Part shown: positions 9,174 to 18,249 of the stretch, piece by piece | How the letters are laid out: the number at the start of each line of letters is the position of its first letter | Position numbering within the stretch: the first letter of the stretch is position 1 | Source of the DNA: Psychroserpens algicola | GTDB lineage: Bacteria; Bacteroidota; Bacteroidia; Flavobacteriales; Flavobacteriaceae | Length of the DNA: 64,000 bases | Reading direction: 5' to 3' | Assembly: GCF_014526325.1 (NCBI RefSeq) | Contig: NZ_JACNMJ010000001.1 | Location: 124,001-188,000, forward strand | Made by a program: the position numbers and the translations under genes | Notes under the pieces: model-generated | Database searches by the model: none | What the model saw: the letters and a program-made list of their open reading frames with translations, nothing else | Told to the model about the DNA's origin: nothing

Positions 9174-10910
9174 ATGAAAGAAATTCAAACCATACAAAGT
9201 CAAACTAAAACTATAAAAACAACTGAGCGTATCTCAGGAAGTGAAGCCATCATAAAATGTTTATTAGCCGAAGGCGTTGATATTATTTATGGTTATCCAG
9301 GTGGCGCGATTATGCCAGTTTATGACGAATTATACAAGTATCAAGATGACATTCATCATGTATTAACCCGTCATGAACAAGGTGCAACACATTCTGCTCA
9401 AGGCTACGCAAGAATCTCTGGAAAAGTTGGTGTTGCAATAGCTACTTCTGGTCCTGGAGCAACAAACTTAATTACTGGTATTGCTGATGCTCAAATTGAC
9501 TCTACCCCAATGGTTTGCATAACAGGTCAGGTTGGCTCTCATTTACTTGGAAGCGATGCTTTTCAAGAAACAGATATTGTTGGAATTTCAACTCCAGTGA
9601 CAAAATGGAATCATCAGATCACAAAAGCATCTGAAATTCCTGAGGTATTTGCCAAAGCATTTTATATCGCTAAAAGCGGAAGACCTGGTCCGGTTCTAAT
9701 AGACATTACTAAAGATGCTCAATTTGAAGAGTTTGATTATTCATATGAAAAATGCACAGGAATTAGAAGCTACAAACCAGTTCCTGAAACCGATATAACA
9801 ACTCTTGAAACAGCAGCAGACTTAATTAACACAGCTAAAAAACCAATGGTAGTTTGGGGACAAGGTGTTATTTTAGGTGAAGCAGAAAACGAATTCAAAG
9901 CTGTGATTGAAAAAGCAGGATTACCTTCAGCTTGGACGATATTAGGTGCTTCTGCAATTCCGACGTCCCATCCCTTAAACGTAGGAATGGTAGGTATGCA
10001 TGGTAATTATGCACCAAATGTATTAACAAATGAATGTGATGTTCTGATAGCTATCGGAATGCGCTTTGATGATCGTGTAACTGGAAATTTAGCCACCTAT
10101 GCCAAACAAGCCAAGATCATTCATTTTGAAATCGATCCAGCCGAAGTTGATAAAAACGTAAAAACTGATGTCGCCGTATTAGGAGACGCTAAAACCAGTC
10201 TAAAAGCTTTACTGCCATTATTGAATGAAAATTCTCATACAGAGTGGCATCAAAAATTCAAAGATTTATATCAAATAGAATTTGATAAGGTTATCAAAAA
10301 TGATCTTTACCCAACCAAAGAAGGTTTGACCATGGGAGAAGTATTGAAAGAAATCAATATTCAAACTAAAGGTGAAGCTGCTATTGTTAGTGATGTCGGA
10401 CAGCATCAAATGATTGCTTGTCGCTATGCCGATTTTAATGTTTCTAAAAGCAATATTACATCTGGTGGCTTAGGAACTATGGGGTTCGCTTTACCTGCCG
10501 CAATAGGTGCTAAAATGGCTGCACCAGAACGAGAAGTCGTCATGATTGCTGGAGATGGCGGTTATCAAATGACCATACAGGAATTAGGTACGTTATTTCA
10601 ACAGCGAGTTCCTGTAAAAATTGTCGTTTTAAACAATGAATTTTTAGGAATGGTTAGACAATGGCAACAGTTATTCTTTGATAAACGCTACGCCTCTACC
10701 GAAATGGTAAATCCTGATTTTGTAGCCATTGCAAAAGGCTATCATATTGATGCAAAAAAAGTAACACAAAGAGATGATTTAAAAAGTGCTGTAACAGAAA
10801 TGATTGATTGTCAAGGCCCATATTTCCTGGAAGTATGCGTAGAAAAGGAAGACAACGTGTTTCCTATGATTCCAACGGGAGCAAGTGTTTCTGATATCAG
10901 ACTAGAATAG
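9174..10910 (+). CDS. ilvB: Acetolactate synthase large subunit IlvB
   Basis: Thiamine-diphosphate enzyme that condenses pyruvate with pyruvate or 2-ketobutyrate, the first common step of branched-chain synthesis. With the ATG at 9174 it is 578 residues, the family norm. An in-frame upstream ATG at 9087 lies deep inside ilvD and is rejected; AAGAGAG before 9174 supports the later start. The activating Glu is E68 (RHEQGATH). The diphosphate/Mg motif runs from GDGG at 460-463 to NN at 487-488. Three domains (TPP-binding N, central, TPP-binding C) are in the usual order. The partner IlvN begins 19 bp downstream. Confidence 0.96.
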   Translation: MKEIQTIQSQTKTIKTTERISGSEAIIKCLLAEGVDIIYGYPGGAIMPVYDELYKYQDDIHHVLTRHEQGATHSAQGYARISGKVGVAIATSGPGATNLITGIADAQIDSTPMVCITGQVGSHLLGSDAFQETDIVGISTPVTKWNHQITKASEIPEVFAKAFYIAKSGRPGPVLIDITKDAQFEEFDYSYEKCTGIRSYKPVPETDITTLETAADLINTAKKPMVVWGQGVILGEAENEFKAVIEKAGLPSAWTILGASAIPTSHPLNVGMVGMHGNYAPNVLTNECDVLIAIGMRFDDRVTGNLATYAKQAKIIHFEIDPAEVDKNVKTDVAVLGDAKTSLKALLPLLNENSHTEWHQKFKDLYQIEFDKVIKNDLYPTKEGLTMGEVLKEINIQTKGEAAIVSDVGQHQMIACRYADFNVSKSNITSGGLGTMGFALPAAIGAKMAAPEREVVMIAGDGGYQMTIQELGTLFQQRVPVKIVVLNNEFLGMVRQWQQLFFDKRYASTEMVNPDFVAIAKGYHIDAKKVTQRDDLKSAVTEMIDCQGPYFLEVCVEKEDNVFPMIPTGASVSDIRLE

Positions 10911-10929
10911 TTTTAATAAGACAAAGAGA

Positions 10930-11460
10930 ATGAGCATAGAAAAAAACTTATATACTGTTTCCATTTATACCGAAAACAACATCGGATTACTAAATCGTAT
11001 TTCGGCAATATTTCAACGCAGGCATATTAATATAGAAAGCTTAAACACATCTGTTTCGGAAATTGAAGGTGTTTCAAAGTTTACCATTTTGGTTCGAATG
11101 CACGAAGAACAGATTAAAAAAATTATCGGTCAGATTGAGAAACAGGTCGAAGTAATAAAAGCATATTACCATTCTGAAGAAGACACCATATACCAAGAGT
11201 CTTGTTTGTTTAAAATCAAATCAGATTTATTGTTTGATGAACGCCAAATTCAGAATATCATTAAAGAAAGTAATGCCAGAATTGTCACCGTTAATAAAGA
11301 ATTCTTTGTTCTAGAAAAATCGGGCAGAACACAAGAAATAGAATTATTATACAGAGAATTAAGTGCCTTTGGCATCATGCAATTTACACGTTCTGGTCGT
11401 ATTGCAGTTACCAAAGACGAGATGAAAATTTCAACAATGCTAAAAACATTTCAACATTAA
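10930..11460 (+). CDS. ilvN: Acetolactate synthase small (regulatory) subunit IlvN
   Basis: A 176-residue regulatory subunit. An ACT domain covers about residues 7-80 ([20 protein letters not shown] with the valine-binding loop region), then a C-terminal ALS_ss_C domain. It activates IlvB and gives valine feedback inhibition in the family. It lies directly between ilvB and ilvC, 13 bp before the latter, with no separate promoter apparent. Length matches the longer (about 160-180 residue) IlvH type. I use ilvN for the role; ilvH would be equally acceptable. Confidence 0.92.
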   Translation: MSIEKNLYTVSIYTENNIGLLNRISAIFQRRHINIESLNTSVSEIEGVSKFTILVRMHEEQIKKIIGQIEKQVEVIKAYYHSEEDTIYQESCLFKIKSDLLFDERQIQNIIKESNARIVTVNKEFFVLEKSGRTQEIELLYRELSAFGIMQFTRSGRIAVTKDEMKISTMLKTFQH

Positions 11461-11473
11461 AAAAGAAAAGAAA

Positions 11474-12973
11474 ATGTCAAATTATTTTAACACATTACCA
11501 TTAAGAAACCAACTTGATCAATTAGGAAAATGTCGTTTTATGAATGCTTCAGAATTTGAAGATGGCGTCAACGCATTAAAAGGAAAGAAAATCGTCATTG
11601 TTGGTTGTGGTGCTCAAGGTTTAAATCAAGGACTAAATATGCGTGATTCTGGTTTAGATATCTCATATGCTTTACGTCAAGTAGCCATAGATGAGCAACG
11701 TGATTCATACAAAAATGCAATTTCAAATGATTTTAATGTTGGGACTTATGAGGAATTAATTCCGACAGCAGATTTAGTATTAAACTTAACTCCAGACAAA
11801 CAACACACCAATGTTGTGAAGGCTGTCATGCCATTAATGAAAAAAGGAGCAACCTTAAGTTATTCTCATGGCTTTAATATTGTTGAAGAAGGCACTAAAA
11901 TTCGTGAGGATTTAACCGTAATCATGGTCGCGCCAAAATGTCCTGGCACCGAAGTTCGTGAAGAATACAAACGTGGATTTGGTGTACCAACTCTTATTGC
12001 TGTTCACCCTGAAAATGACCCGGAAAATAAAGGTTGGGCTCAAGCTAAAGCTTATGCAGCTGCGACTGGCGGACATAGAGCTGGCGTTTTAGAATCGTCT
12101 TTTATTGCTGAAGTCAAATCTGACTTAATGGGTGAGCAAACCATTCTTTGCGGCTTATTGCAAACAGGAGCTATCCTATCGTTTGATAAAATGGTTGAAG
12201 AAGGTATTGAACCTGGCTATGCAGCAAAATTAATTCAGTTTGGATGGGAAACCATAACCGAAGCGTTAAAACATGGTGGTATTACTAACATGATGGATCG
12301 TTTATCAAATCCGGCAAAACTTAAAGCCTACCAATTATCTGAAGAATTAAAAGATATTATGCGTCCTCTATTTGAAAAACATATGGACGATATTATTTCT
12401 GGTCATTTCTCAAAAACCATGATGGAAGATTGGGCTAATGACGATGTCAACCTCTTAAAATGGCGAGCAGAAACAGGTGAAACTGCTTTCGAAAAAACAG
12501 CTTTAACGTCTGATCATATAAGCGAGCAAGAATATTTTGATCATGGTGTTTTATTAGTTGCTTTTGTCAAGTCTGGTGTAGAACTAGCTTTCGAAACCAT
12601 GGTAAGCGCTGGTATTATTGAAGATTCTGCTTATTACGAATCGCTTCACGAATTACCATTGATTGCAAACACCATTGCTAGAAAAAAATTATTTGAAATG
12701 AACCGTGTCATTTCTGATACAGCTGAATACGGTTGTTACTTATTTGATCATGCCTGTAAACCTTTATTGACAGATTTTATGAAAACTGTTGACACATCGA
12801 TTATTGGAACATCTTTTTCAAAATCAAATGGGGTTGATAATGTTGAATTAATTGCTGTAAATGATGCTATTAGAAATCATCCAATAGAAGCGGTTGGAAA
12901 GCGCTTACGTGCAGCTATGACAGCCATGAAGGTCATTAAATCAACAACCGTTGAAGACAGTGTATTAGCATAA
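11474..12973 (+). CDS. ilvC: Ketol-acid reductoisomerase IlvC (class II, long form)
   Basis: A 499-residue enzyme converting acetolactate or acetohydroxybutyrate to dihydroxy acids with NADPH and Mg2+. The N-terminal Rossmann domain has GCGAQG at 44-49. The length shows the class II form with a duplicated C-terminal knotted domain, as in E. coli (about 490), rather than the 330-residue class I form. Acidic metal-site motifs such as [15 protein letters not shown] (about 214-228) and the later [11 protein letters not shown] are present. Fourth gene of the ilv operon; 107 bp with repeat-like sequence separate it from ilvA. Confidence 0.96.
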   Translation: MSNYFNTLPLRNQLDQLGKCRFMNASEFEDGVNALKGKKIVIVGCGAQGLNQGLNMRDSGLDISYALRQVAIDEQRDSYKNAISNDFNVGTYEELIPTADLVLNLTPDKQHTNVVKAVMPLMKKGATLSYSHGFNIVEEGTKIREDLTVIMVAPKCPGTEVREEYKRGFGVPTLIAVHPENDPENKGWAQAKAYAAATGGHRAGVLESSFIAEVKSDLMGEQTILCGLLQTGAILSFDKMVEEGIEPGYAAKLIQFGWETITEALKHGGITNMMDRLSNPAKLKAYQLSEELKDIMRPLFEKHMDDIISGHFSKTMMEDWANDDVNLLKWRAETGETAFEKTALTSDHISEQEYFDHGVLLVAFVKSGVELAFETMVSAGIIEDSAYYESLHELPLIANTIARKKLFEMNRVISDTAEYGCYLFDHACKPLLTDFMKTVDTSIIGTSFSKSNGVDNVELIAVNDAIRNHPIEAVGKRLRAAMTAMKVIKSTTVEDSVLA

Positions 12974-12997
12974 ACAGAAATAGACTTAATGTCCTAC

Positions 12998-13040
12998 TCT
13001 TGTAAGAAGTTGAAACCAGTTTCGACAGGATTAATCAGAC
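12998..13040. repeat. Degenerate dispersed intergenic repeat between ilvC and ilvA
   Basis: The stretch containing GTTGAAACCAGTTTCGACAGG and then ATCAGACAGT looks like a worn copy of the flavobacterial intergenic repeat type built around 'TTCGACAGG...TCTGACA'. GAAAC and GTTTC form a small inverted repeat. Family membership is from memory of such genomes and is inferred. Confidence 0.4.
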
Positions 13041-13057
13041 AGTAAGTATAATTTGAT

Positions 13058-13073
13058 TCTCATAATCATGAGA
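13058..13073 (+). other. Small hairpin just before ilvA
   Basis: TCTCAT (13058-13063) and ATGAGA (13068-13073) form a perfect 6-bp stem around AATC, ending 7 bp before the ilvA ATG. There is no T tract, so it is not a terminator. It could affect ilvA translation or mRNA stability. Confidence 0.35.
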
Positions 13074-13080
13074 CATAATT

Positions 13081-14349
13081 ATGGAAAACACTACAACCAC
13101 ATACAAACCAGCCTTAAAAGCGATTGAAGCTGCTGCTGAAAAATTAAAAGGAATAGCTTCGATCACGCCTTTAATTAAAAACGCACATTATTCTAAGCAG
13201 TTTGGTGCTAATATTTTCTTTAAAAGAGAAGATTTACAAGAGGTGCGTTCGTATAAAATACGTGGTGCATATAATAAAATCTCATCCTTAACAGCCTCCC
13301 AAATAGAAAATGAAATTGTATGTGCTAGTGCTGGAAACCATGCTCAAGGTGTGGCTATTTCATGTAAACTATTAAAAATCAAGGGCACTATTTTTATGCC
13401 TTCACCAACACCAAACCAAAAAATTGAACAGGTCAAAATGTTTGGTGAAGACTACATCGATGTGATTTTGGTTGGCGATACCTTTGATGATGCCTATCAT
13501 GCTGCTATGGAGACATCTGAACGTTTAAACAAAACGTTTATCCATCCGTTTAATGATGAAAAAGTTATTGAAGGACAAGCAACTGTTGGCTTAGAGATTA
13601 TTGACCAAGCAAAAACACATCCTATTCATTATGTGTTTGTTCCTATTGGTGGTGGAGGTTTATCCGCAGGACTATCGAGTGTTTTTAAAATCTTATCACC
13701 TCAAACAAAAATCATTGGCGTCGAACCTAAAGGTGCACCATCCATGTTGACCTCCTTAAAAAACAATCGAAACACCGAACTTAAATCTATCGAAAACTTT
13801 GTAGATGGCGCAGCCGTAAAACGTGTTGGTGATTTAAATTTTGCTATCTGTAAAGAGACCTTAAGCGATGTGGTTACTGTTGATGAAGGTAAAATTTGTC
13901 AGACTATTTTAGATTTATATAATAAAGATGCCATTGTAGTAGAGCCTGCAGGTGCTTTGAGTATTTCTGCACTTGAGCAATTTTCAGATGACATTAAAGA
14001 TAAAAATGTCGTATGTGTAATTAGCGGCAGCAACAATGATATCACACGTACTGCAGAAATTAAAGAACGCGCTCTACTCTATGCAAATCTGAAACATTAT
14101 TTCATTATAAAATTCCCGCAACGTGCCGGAGCTTTACGTGAATTTGTGGTCGATATCTTAGGCCCAACAGACGACATTACCCATTTTGAATATACTAAAA
14201 AGGTAAATCGCGAAAATGATGTTGCTGTTGTTGGTTTAGAACTCAAGTCTCCTTCAGATTTAGAACCTTTAATTACTAAAATGAAACTTCATAATTTTTA
14301 TGGTGATTATCTAAACGATAAACCCGATTTATTTCAATTCTTAGTATAA
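13081..14349 (+). CDS. ilvA: Threonine dehydratase IlvA (biosynthetic)
   Basis: A 422-residue PLP enzyme making 2-ketobutyrate from threonine, the entry step to isoleucine. The PLP Lys is K59 (EVRSYKIRGAY), SAGNHAQG follows at about 91-98, and the phosphate-binding GGGGLSAG is near 189. After the catalytic core there is one ACT-like regulatory domain (about residues 330-422, FIIKFPQRAGALREFV). The E. coli enzyme has two such subdomains, so isoleucine control here should be of the short-form type. It is the last ilv gene and has no obvious terminator; gapN has its own promoter just after. Confidence 0.94.
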   Translation: MENTTTTYKPALKAIEAAAEKLKGIASITPLIKNAHYSKQFGANIFFKREDLQEVRSYKIRGAYNKISSLTASQIENEIVCASAGNHAQGVAISCKLLKIKGTIFMPSPTPNQKIEQVKMFGEDYIDVILVGDTFDDAYHAAMETSERLNKTFIHPFNDEKVIEGQATVGLEIIDQAKTHPIHYVFVPIGGGGLSAGLSSVFKILSPQTKIIGVEPKGAPSMLTSLKNNRNTELKSIENFVDGAAVKRVGDLNFAICKETLSDVVTVDEGKICQTILDLYNKDAIVVEPAGALSISALEQFSDDIKDKNVVCVISGSNNDITRTAEIKERALLYANLKHYFIIKFPQRAGALREFVVDILGPTDDITHFEYTKKVNRENDVAVVGLELKSPSDLEPLITKMKLHNFYGDYLNDKPDLFQFLV

Positions 14350-14356
14350 CTTAACA

Positions 14357-14386
14357 TTGACGTAAACCATTCAATAGATACATTTG
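14357..14386 (+). promoter_or_regulatory. Bacteroidota-type promoter of gapN
   Basis: TTG at 14357-14359 and an exact TAnnTTTG box, TACATTTG, at 14379-14386, with a 19-bp spacer. The predicted start near 14393 gives a 5' leader of about 34 bases. It separates the aldehyde dehydrogenase gene from the ilv operon in transcription. Confidence 0.78.
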
Positions 14387-14426
14387 GTACATTTATTTTT
14401 TAATGAAAACGTAAAAACAAGTGATT

Positions 14427-16019
14427 ATGACTTCAACATTTGTAGACATTCCTGAACAGTTTCAAATCAAAGACTTAACCCATCAATCCACCTATTTAGT
14501 TGATGGAAATCTAATAAAATGGGAAGGCGAAACGTCTGAAGTCTATTCCACAATTTCTTCAACTAAAGATTATAAACCAACCGTATTAGGAAGCATTCCT
14601 ACACTTACTGAAAAGGAAGCATTGAGCGCTTTAGATGCTGCTGTAAATGCTTACGACAAAGGGCAAGGCTTATGGCCAACAATGAAGGTAGCCGATAGGA
14701 TTGCTTGCATGGAAACGTTTGTCGAACAAATGAAATCCAAACGCGAAGAAGTCGTTAAATTATTAATGTGGGAAATCGGAAAAAACTTACCAGATTCTCA
14801 AAAAGAATTTGATAGAACTGTCGAATACATCTATGACACCATTGAAGATTATAAACAAATGGATCGCGATAGTGCCAAGTTTGAAAAACATGATGGTGTT
14901 CGAGCGCATATCAGAAGAGGTCCTTTAGGTGTTGTATTGTGCTTAGGTCCTTATAATTATCCTTTAAATGAAACCTTTGCCTTATTAATACCTGCCATCA
15001 TGATGGGTAACACAACTATCTTTAAACCTGCTAAACACGGTGTTTTATTATTAACACCATTGTTAGAGGCTTTTAGAAATAGCTTTCCTAAAGGTGTGGT
15101 TAATATTATCTACGGACGAGGACGTACTGTTGCATCTCCAATTATGCAATCTGGTAAAGTTGATGTATTAGCCTTAATAGGAAACAGCAAATCTGCAAAT
15201 GCCTTGCAAAACCAACATCCTAAAAGTAACAGATTGCGTCTAGTACTTGGTCTGGAAGCTAAAAACCCAGCCATTGTATTAAAAGATGCAGATCTGGATT
15301 TAGCTATCGACGAATGCATTGCTGGAGCGACCTCGTTTAACGGACAACGTTGTACCGCTTTAAAAGTGTTATATGTACATGAAGCCATTGTAGATGAGTT
15401 TAATAAGCGTTTTTCTGAAAAAGTAGATGCACTTAAATTTGGAAACCCATGGGAAAATGGTGCCAAACTAACGCCGTTACCTGAACCAGATAAACCCGCT
15501 TATATTCAAGAGTTGATTGATGATGCTCTGGCAAAAGGAGCTAAAATCATTAATAAAAAAGGTGGAAAAACTACCGAAAACTATATTTTCCCAGCTGTAT
15601 TATATCCCGTTTCAAAAGACATGCGTGTTTATGAAGAAGAACAATTTGGGCCAGTAATACCTGTTATTCCGTTTTCAGATATTGAAGAGCCTTTAGACGA
15701 CATGGCTGCTTCAAATTATGGTCAGCAAGTGAGTTTATTCGGAAAAGACATTAAAACCTTAGCACCTTTAATTGATACCTTGGTCAATCTAGTTTGCAGA
15801 GTTAATTTAAATAGTTCTTGCCAACGCGGACCAGATGTGTATCCGTTTACAGGAAGAAAAGATTCAGCAGTTGCAACACTGAGTGTGCACGATGCTTTAC
15901 GATCATTTTCTATTAGAACTTTTGTCGCATCAAAAGACAATGACTATAACAATGCTATTTTAAAAGATTTATTAGACTCCAGAGCTTCAAATTTTGTAAG
16001 CACTGATTATATACTTTAA
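14427..16019 (+). CDS. gapN: NADP-dependent glyceraldehyde-3-phosphate dehydrogenase (GapN-like ALDH)
   Basis: A 530-residue aldehyde-dehydrogenase-superfamily enzyme. From the ATG at 14427, the active-site residues are N177 (GPYNYP), E277 (LGLEAKNP) and catalytic C309 (NGQRCTA). The overall sequence fits the non-phosphorylating GAPDH branch, which oxidises glyceraldehyde 3-phosphate to 3-phosphoglycerate and makes NADPH. A GTG at 14421 in the same frame is rejected for the ATG. NADPH supply for the nearby IlvC, ArgC, ProC and GltBD steps is an attractive but inferred reason for its place here. Another aldehyde substrate cannot be excluded. Confidence 0.78.
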   Translation: MTSTFVDIPEQFQIKDLTHQSTYLVDGNLIKWEGETSEVYSTISSTKDYKPTVLGSIPTLTEKEALSALDAAVNAYDKGQGLWPTMKVADRIACMETFVEQMKSKREEVVKLLMWEIGKNLPDSQKEFDRTVEYIYDTIEDYKQMDRDSAKFEKHDGVRAHIRRGPLGVVLCLGPYNYPLNETFALLIPAIMMGNTTIFKPAKHGVLLLTPLLEAFRNSFPKGVVNIIYGRGRTVASPIMQSGKVDVLALIGNSKSANALQNQHPKSNRLRLVLGLEAKNPAIVLKDADLDLAIDECIAGATSFNGQRCTALKVLYVHEAIVDEFNKRFSEKVDALKFGNPWENGAKLTPLPEPDKPAYIQELIDDALAKGAKIINKKGGKTTENYIFPAVLYPVSKDMRVYEEEQFGPVIPVIPFSDIEEPLDDMAASNYGQQVSLFGKDIKTLAPLIDTLVNLVCRVNLNSSCQRGPDVYPFTGRKDSAVATLSVHDALRSFSIRTFVASKDNDYNNAILKDLLDSRASNFVSTDYIL

Positions 16020-16108
16020 TGAAAAACAGTCTAATTATGAGATATTTATAATATTTAAGTCAATTATTTAGAATATCGTAAATCTTATAAGAAACTCGTT
16101 TTTAGGTA

Positions 16109-16138
16109 TTGTTGTTAAAAATTTAATATGTAGTTTAG
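16109..16138 (+). promoter_or_regulatory. Candidate promoter of the arginine leader/operon
   Basis: TTG at 16109-16111, a 19-bp spacer and TAGTTTAG at 16131-16138 (one mismatch to TAnnTTTG). The predicted start would fall at about 16141-16146, so the Arg-rich mini-ORF with ATG at 16143 could be almost leaderless. Confidence 0.5.
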
Positions 16139-16142
16139 CCAT

Positions 16143-16214
16143 ATGTTTACACTAAGACACAAATATAGAGTACCCAGACCCACAGGTCTTGATTTGACAA
16201 AACGCCGTCGCTAA
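16143..16214 (+). CDS. Candidate arginine leader peptide (23 residues)
   Basis: An ATG ORF of 23 codons plus TAA, upstream of the arginine operon. Six of the 23 residues are Arg: AGA at codons 5, 9 and 12, and the last three sense codons are CGC CGT CGC (16203-16211) immediately before TAA at 16212. A run of the end-product's codons next to the stop is the hallmark of ribosome-mediated attenuation. The ORF lies inside the loop of the 16162-16240 hairpin that precedes a T tract. I know of no described arginine leader of this kind in Flavobacteria; this is a proposal from sequence. No Shine-Dalgarno is visible, which is normal in this phylum. Confidence 0.6.
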   Translation: MFTLRHKYRVPRPTGLDLTKRRR

Positions 16215-16255
16215 TTCTTCTATTTAGCAAACTCTATATTCATTTTTATTTTTTT
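16162..16255 (+). terminator. Candidate attenuator: long-range stem with T tract in the arg leader
   Basis: AATATAGAGT (16162-16171) pairs perfectly over 10 bp with ACTCTATATT (16231-16240), followed at 16243-16255 by TTTTTATTTTTTT. The 59-base interior folds into two further hairpins: AGACC (16176-16180) with GGTCT (16185-16189), and GCTAA (16210-16214) with TTAGC (16224-16228). The Arg codon run and stop codon of the mini-ORF enter the second hairpin. A ribosome stalled on those codons would stop the closed structure from forming, while quick release would allow termination. The pairing is seen; the function is inferred. Confidence 0.55.
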
Positions 16256-16258
16256 ACT

Positions 16259-16445
16259 GTGTACAACTCAACATTTAAATATCAAACTCAATCCTTAATT
16301 ATCTCAACAGATAATCATAGCGTATTGCGTCCCATTTTGCGTCGTCGCCCTTAAGGGTGTACATCTATTTATGGAGCTTAGGTGAGTCCGGCTCTGCTTT
16401 CAAAAAACCAAAATCTTTACATATTTAACAAACACATCAATTACA
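16259..16445 (+). other. Second part of arg leader: further Arg-run frame and hairpins
   Basis: A frame from GTG 16259 to TAA 16352-16354 (31 codons; a TTG start at 16325 is also possible) ends Leu-Arg-Arg-Arg-Pro with CGT CGT CGC CCT before its stop. Within it ATTATCT (16298-16304) and AGATAAT (16309-16315) form a 7-bp hairpin. CCCTTAAGGG (16348-16357) is palindromic over the stop, and GAGC/GCTC (16374-16377 with 16391-16394) can pair. The last 50 bp before the GNAT start are A-rich and featureless. This may be a second, tandem sensing element, or a worn intergenic repeat. Confidence 0.35.
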
Positions 16446-17072
16446 ATGGAAATTGTTATTGCTAATAAATCGCATAGTATTTATGCAGACATTATTTGCC
16501 AAACTATTGCAGATGCCGCTTTAGTTAGAGGAACAGGAATTGCAAAACGCAAACCTGAATATATCATTACCAAACTGGAAAATGGCAATGCTGTGATTGC
16601 GTTAGATGGTGATAAGTTTGCAGGTTTTTGCTATATCGAACAATGGAGTCATGGGAAATTCGTAGCTAATTCTGGATTAATCGTTCATCCCGATTACAGA
16701 AATCTAGGCTTAGCCAAGCAAATTAAACAAGTCATTTTTGAGCATTCCAGATCAAAGTTTCCTGAGGCAAAAATATTCAGTATTACGACCGGACTTGCGG
16801 TTATGAAAATGAATAGCGATTTAGGTTACAAACCTGTTACGTTTTCAGAGTTGACCACAGATCAAACTTTCTGGAATGGCTGTCAGACTTGTAAAAACTA
16901 CGATGTTCTTCAACGAACAGAGCAAAAAATGTGCTTGTGTACAGGGATGCTATATGACCCTTCAAAAGAAACTAGTAACACACCCAAACATACTTATGAC
17001 AAAAAGGTATGGACCAGATTGAAAAACATTAAACAAACAAGATTCCTTAAAAAAGAAAAGAAAAATGAATAA
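16446..17072 (+). CDS. GNAT acetyltransferase-family protein; candidate N-acylglutamate synthase
   Basis: A 208-residue GNAT-fold protein. The acyl-CoA motif A (HPDYRNLGLAKQI) lies at about residues 80-92 with the R-N-L-G-L-A pyrophosphate loop. The C-terminal third carries CQTC and CLC clusters (about residues 145-148 and 164-166) that could bind metal, and a basic tail. It is the first gene of the arginine operon and overlaps argG by 8 bp. The operon has every other step from glutamate to arginine except the first acylation, and no argA or argJ is in the window, so an N-acylglutamate synthase role is the natural inference. Acetyl- and succinyl-CoA are both possible donors. Confidence 0.7.
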   Translation: MEIVIANKSHSIYADIICQTIADAALVRGTGIAKRKPEYIITKLENGNAVIALDGDKFAGFCYIEQWSHGKFVANSGLIVHPDYRNLGLAKQIKQVIFEHSRSKFPEAKIFSITTGLAVMKMNSDLGYKPVTFSELTTDQTFWNGCQTCKNYDVLQRTEQKMCLCTGMLYDPSKETSNTPKHTYDKKVWTRLKNIKQTRFLKKEKKNE

Positions 17073-18246
17073 CAAATTAGTCATCGCCTATAGTGGCGGT
17101 TTAGATACGTCTTACTGTGCCGTAAGTCTGAGTAAAGCTGGATATGATGTACATGCTGTAAGCGTAAATACAGGTGGATTTTCTGAGGAAGAAATTGCTT
17201 CAATAGAAAAAAACGCCTACAAAATGGGTGTGTCGACCTATAAAAACATAGACGCCATTTCATCGTATTACCATAAGGTTATTAAGTTTTTAATCTTCGG
17301 AAATGTGCTAAAAAACAACACCTACCCACTATCTGTTAGTGCCGAACGTATTATTCAAGCCATTGAAATTATTGAATATGCAAAAAGTATCGACGCTCAA
17401 TATATTGCTCACGGAAGCACAGGTGCCGGCAACGATCAGGTACGCTTTGACATGATTTTCCAAACCTTAGCGCCAAACATCAATATCATCACGCCAATTA
17501 GAGATGGTCAATTAACGAGACAACAAGAGATTGATTACCTCAAAGAAAACGGCATTGATATGTCTTGGGAAAAAGCGAAATATTCAATTAACAAAGGACT
17601 TTGGGGCACAAGCGTTGGCGGTTCTGAAACTTTAACATCGGAACAACCATTACCTGAATCAGCATTTCCTTCGCAATTAAAACATGTCGAAGACGAAAAA
17701 GTTACGCTTACATTTTCTAAAGGTGAATTGGTTGCTGTAAACGGAATAAAAAACAATCCAGAAGTCAATATTGAAGTGCTTAGCAATTTAGCTTCGGCTT
17801 ATGCTATTGGCAGAGACATTCATGTTGGAGACACTATTGTTGGTATTAAAGGACGTGTTGGTTTCGAAGCTGCAGCAGCCATCATTACAATTAAGGCACA
17901 TCATTTATTAGAAAAACATACGCTCACCAAATGGCAATTACAACACAAAGAGTACTTGGCTAGTTTCTACGGAATGCATCTTCATGAAGGTCAATATCTG
18001 GATCCCGTAATGCGAGACATGGAGGCCTTTTTACAAAGCAGTCAAGCAAAGGTTTCAGGCGATGTTTTTATCACACTTAAACCTTATCATTTTAATTTAG
18101 ATGGCATAGACTCTAAGCACGATTTAATGAATGCCCAATTTGGAAGTTATGGTGAAGAAAATAAAGGCTGGTCAGCTGATGAAGCGAAAGGGTTTATAAA
18201 AATTATAGGCAATCAAAACAAAATCTATCAACAAGTAAATTCTTAA
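17065..18246 (+). CDS. argG: Argininosuccinate synthase ArgG
   Basis: A 393-residue enzyme joining citrulline and aspartate with ATP. The PP-loop SGGLDTS is at residues 10-16 and the citrulline/aspartate-binding region HGSTGAGNDQVRF is near 112-124. Length fits the family (about 390-450). Its ATG overlaps the end of the GNAT gene by 8 bp, and argC starts 3 bp after its stop. Placement of argG before the early genes is common in Bacteroidota arginine clusters. Confidence 0.95.
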   Translation: MNNKLVIAYSGGLDTSYCAVSLSKAGYDVHAVSVNTGGFSEEEIASIEKNAYKMGVSTYKNIDAISSYYHKVIKFLIFGNVLKNNTYPLSVSAERIIQAIEIIEYAKSIDAQYIAHGSTGAGNDQVRFDMIFQTLAPNINIITPIRDGQLTRQQEIDYLKENGIDMSWEKAKYSINKGLWGTSVGGSETLTSEQPLPESAFPSQLKHVEDEKVTLTFSKGELVAVNGIKNNPEVNIEVLSNLASAYAIGRDIHVGDTIVGIKGRVGFEAAAAIITIKAHHLLEKHTLTKWQLQHKEYLASFYGMHLHEGQYLDPVMRDMEAFLQSSQAKVSGDVFITLKPYHFNLDGIDSKHDLMNAQFGSYGEENKGWSADEAKGFIKIIGNQNKIYQQVNS

Positions 18247-18249
18247 AGC

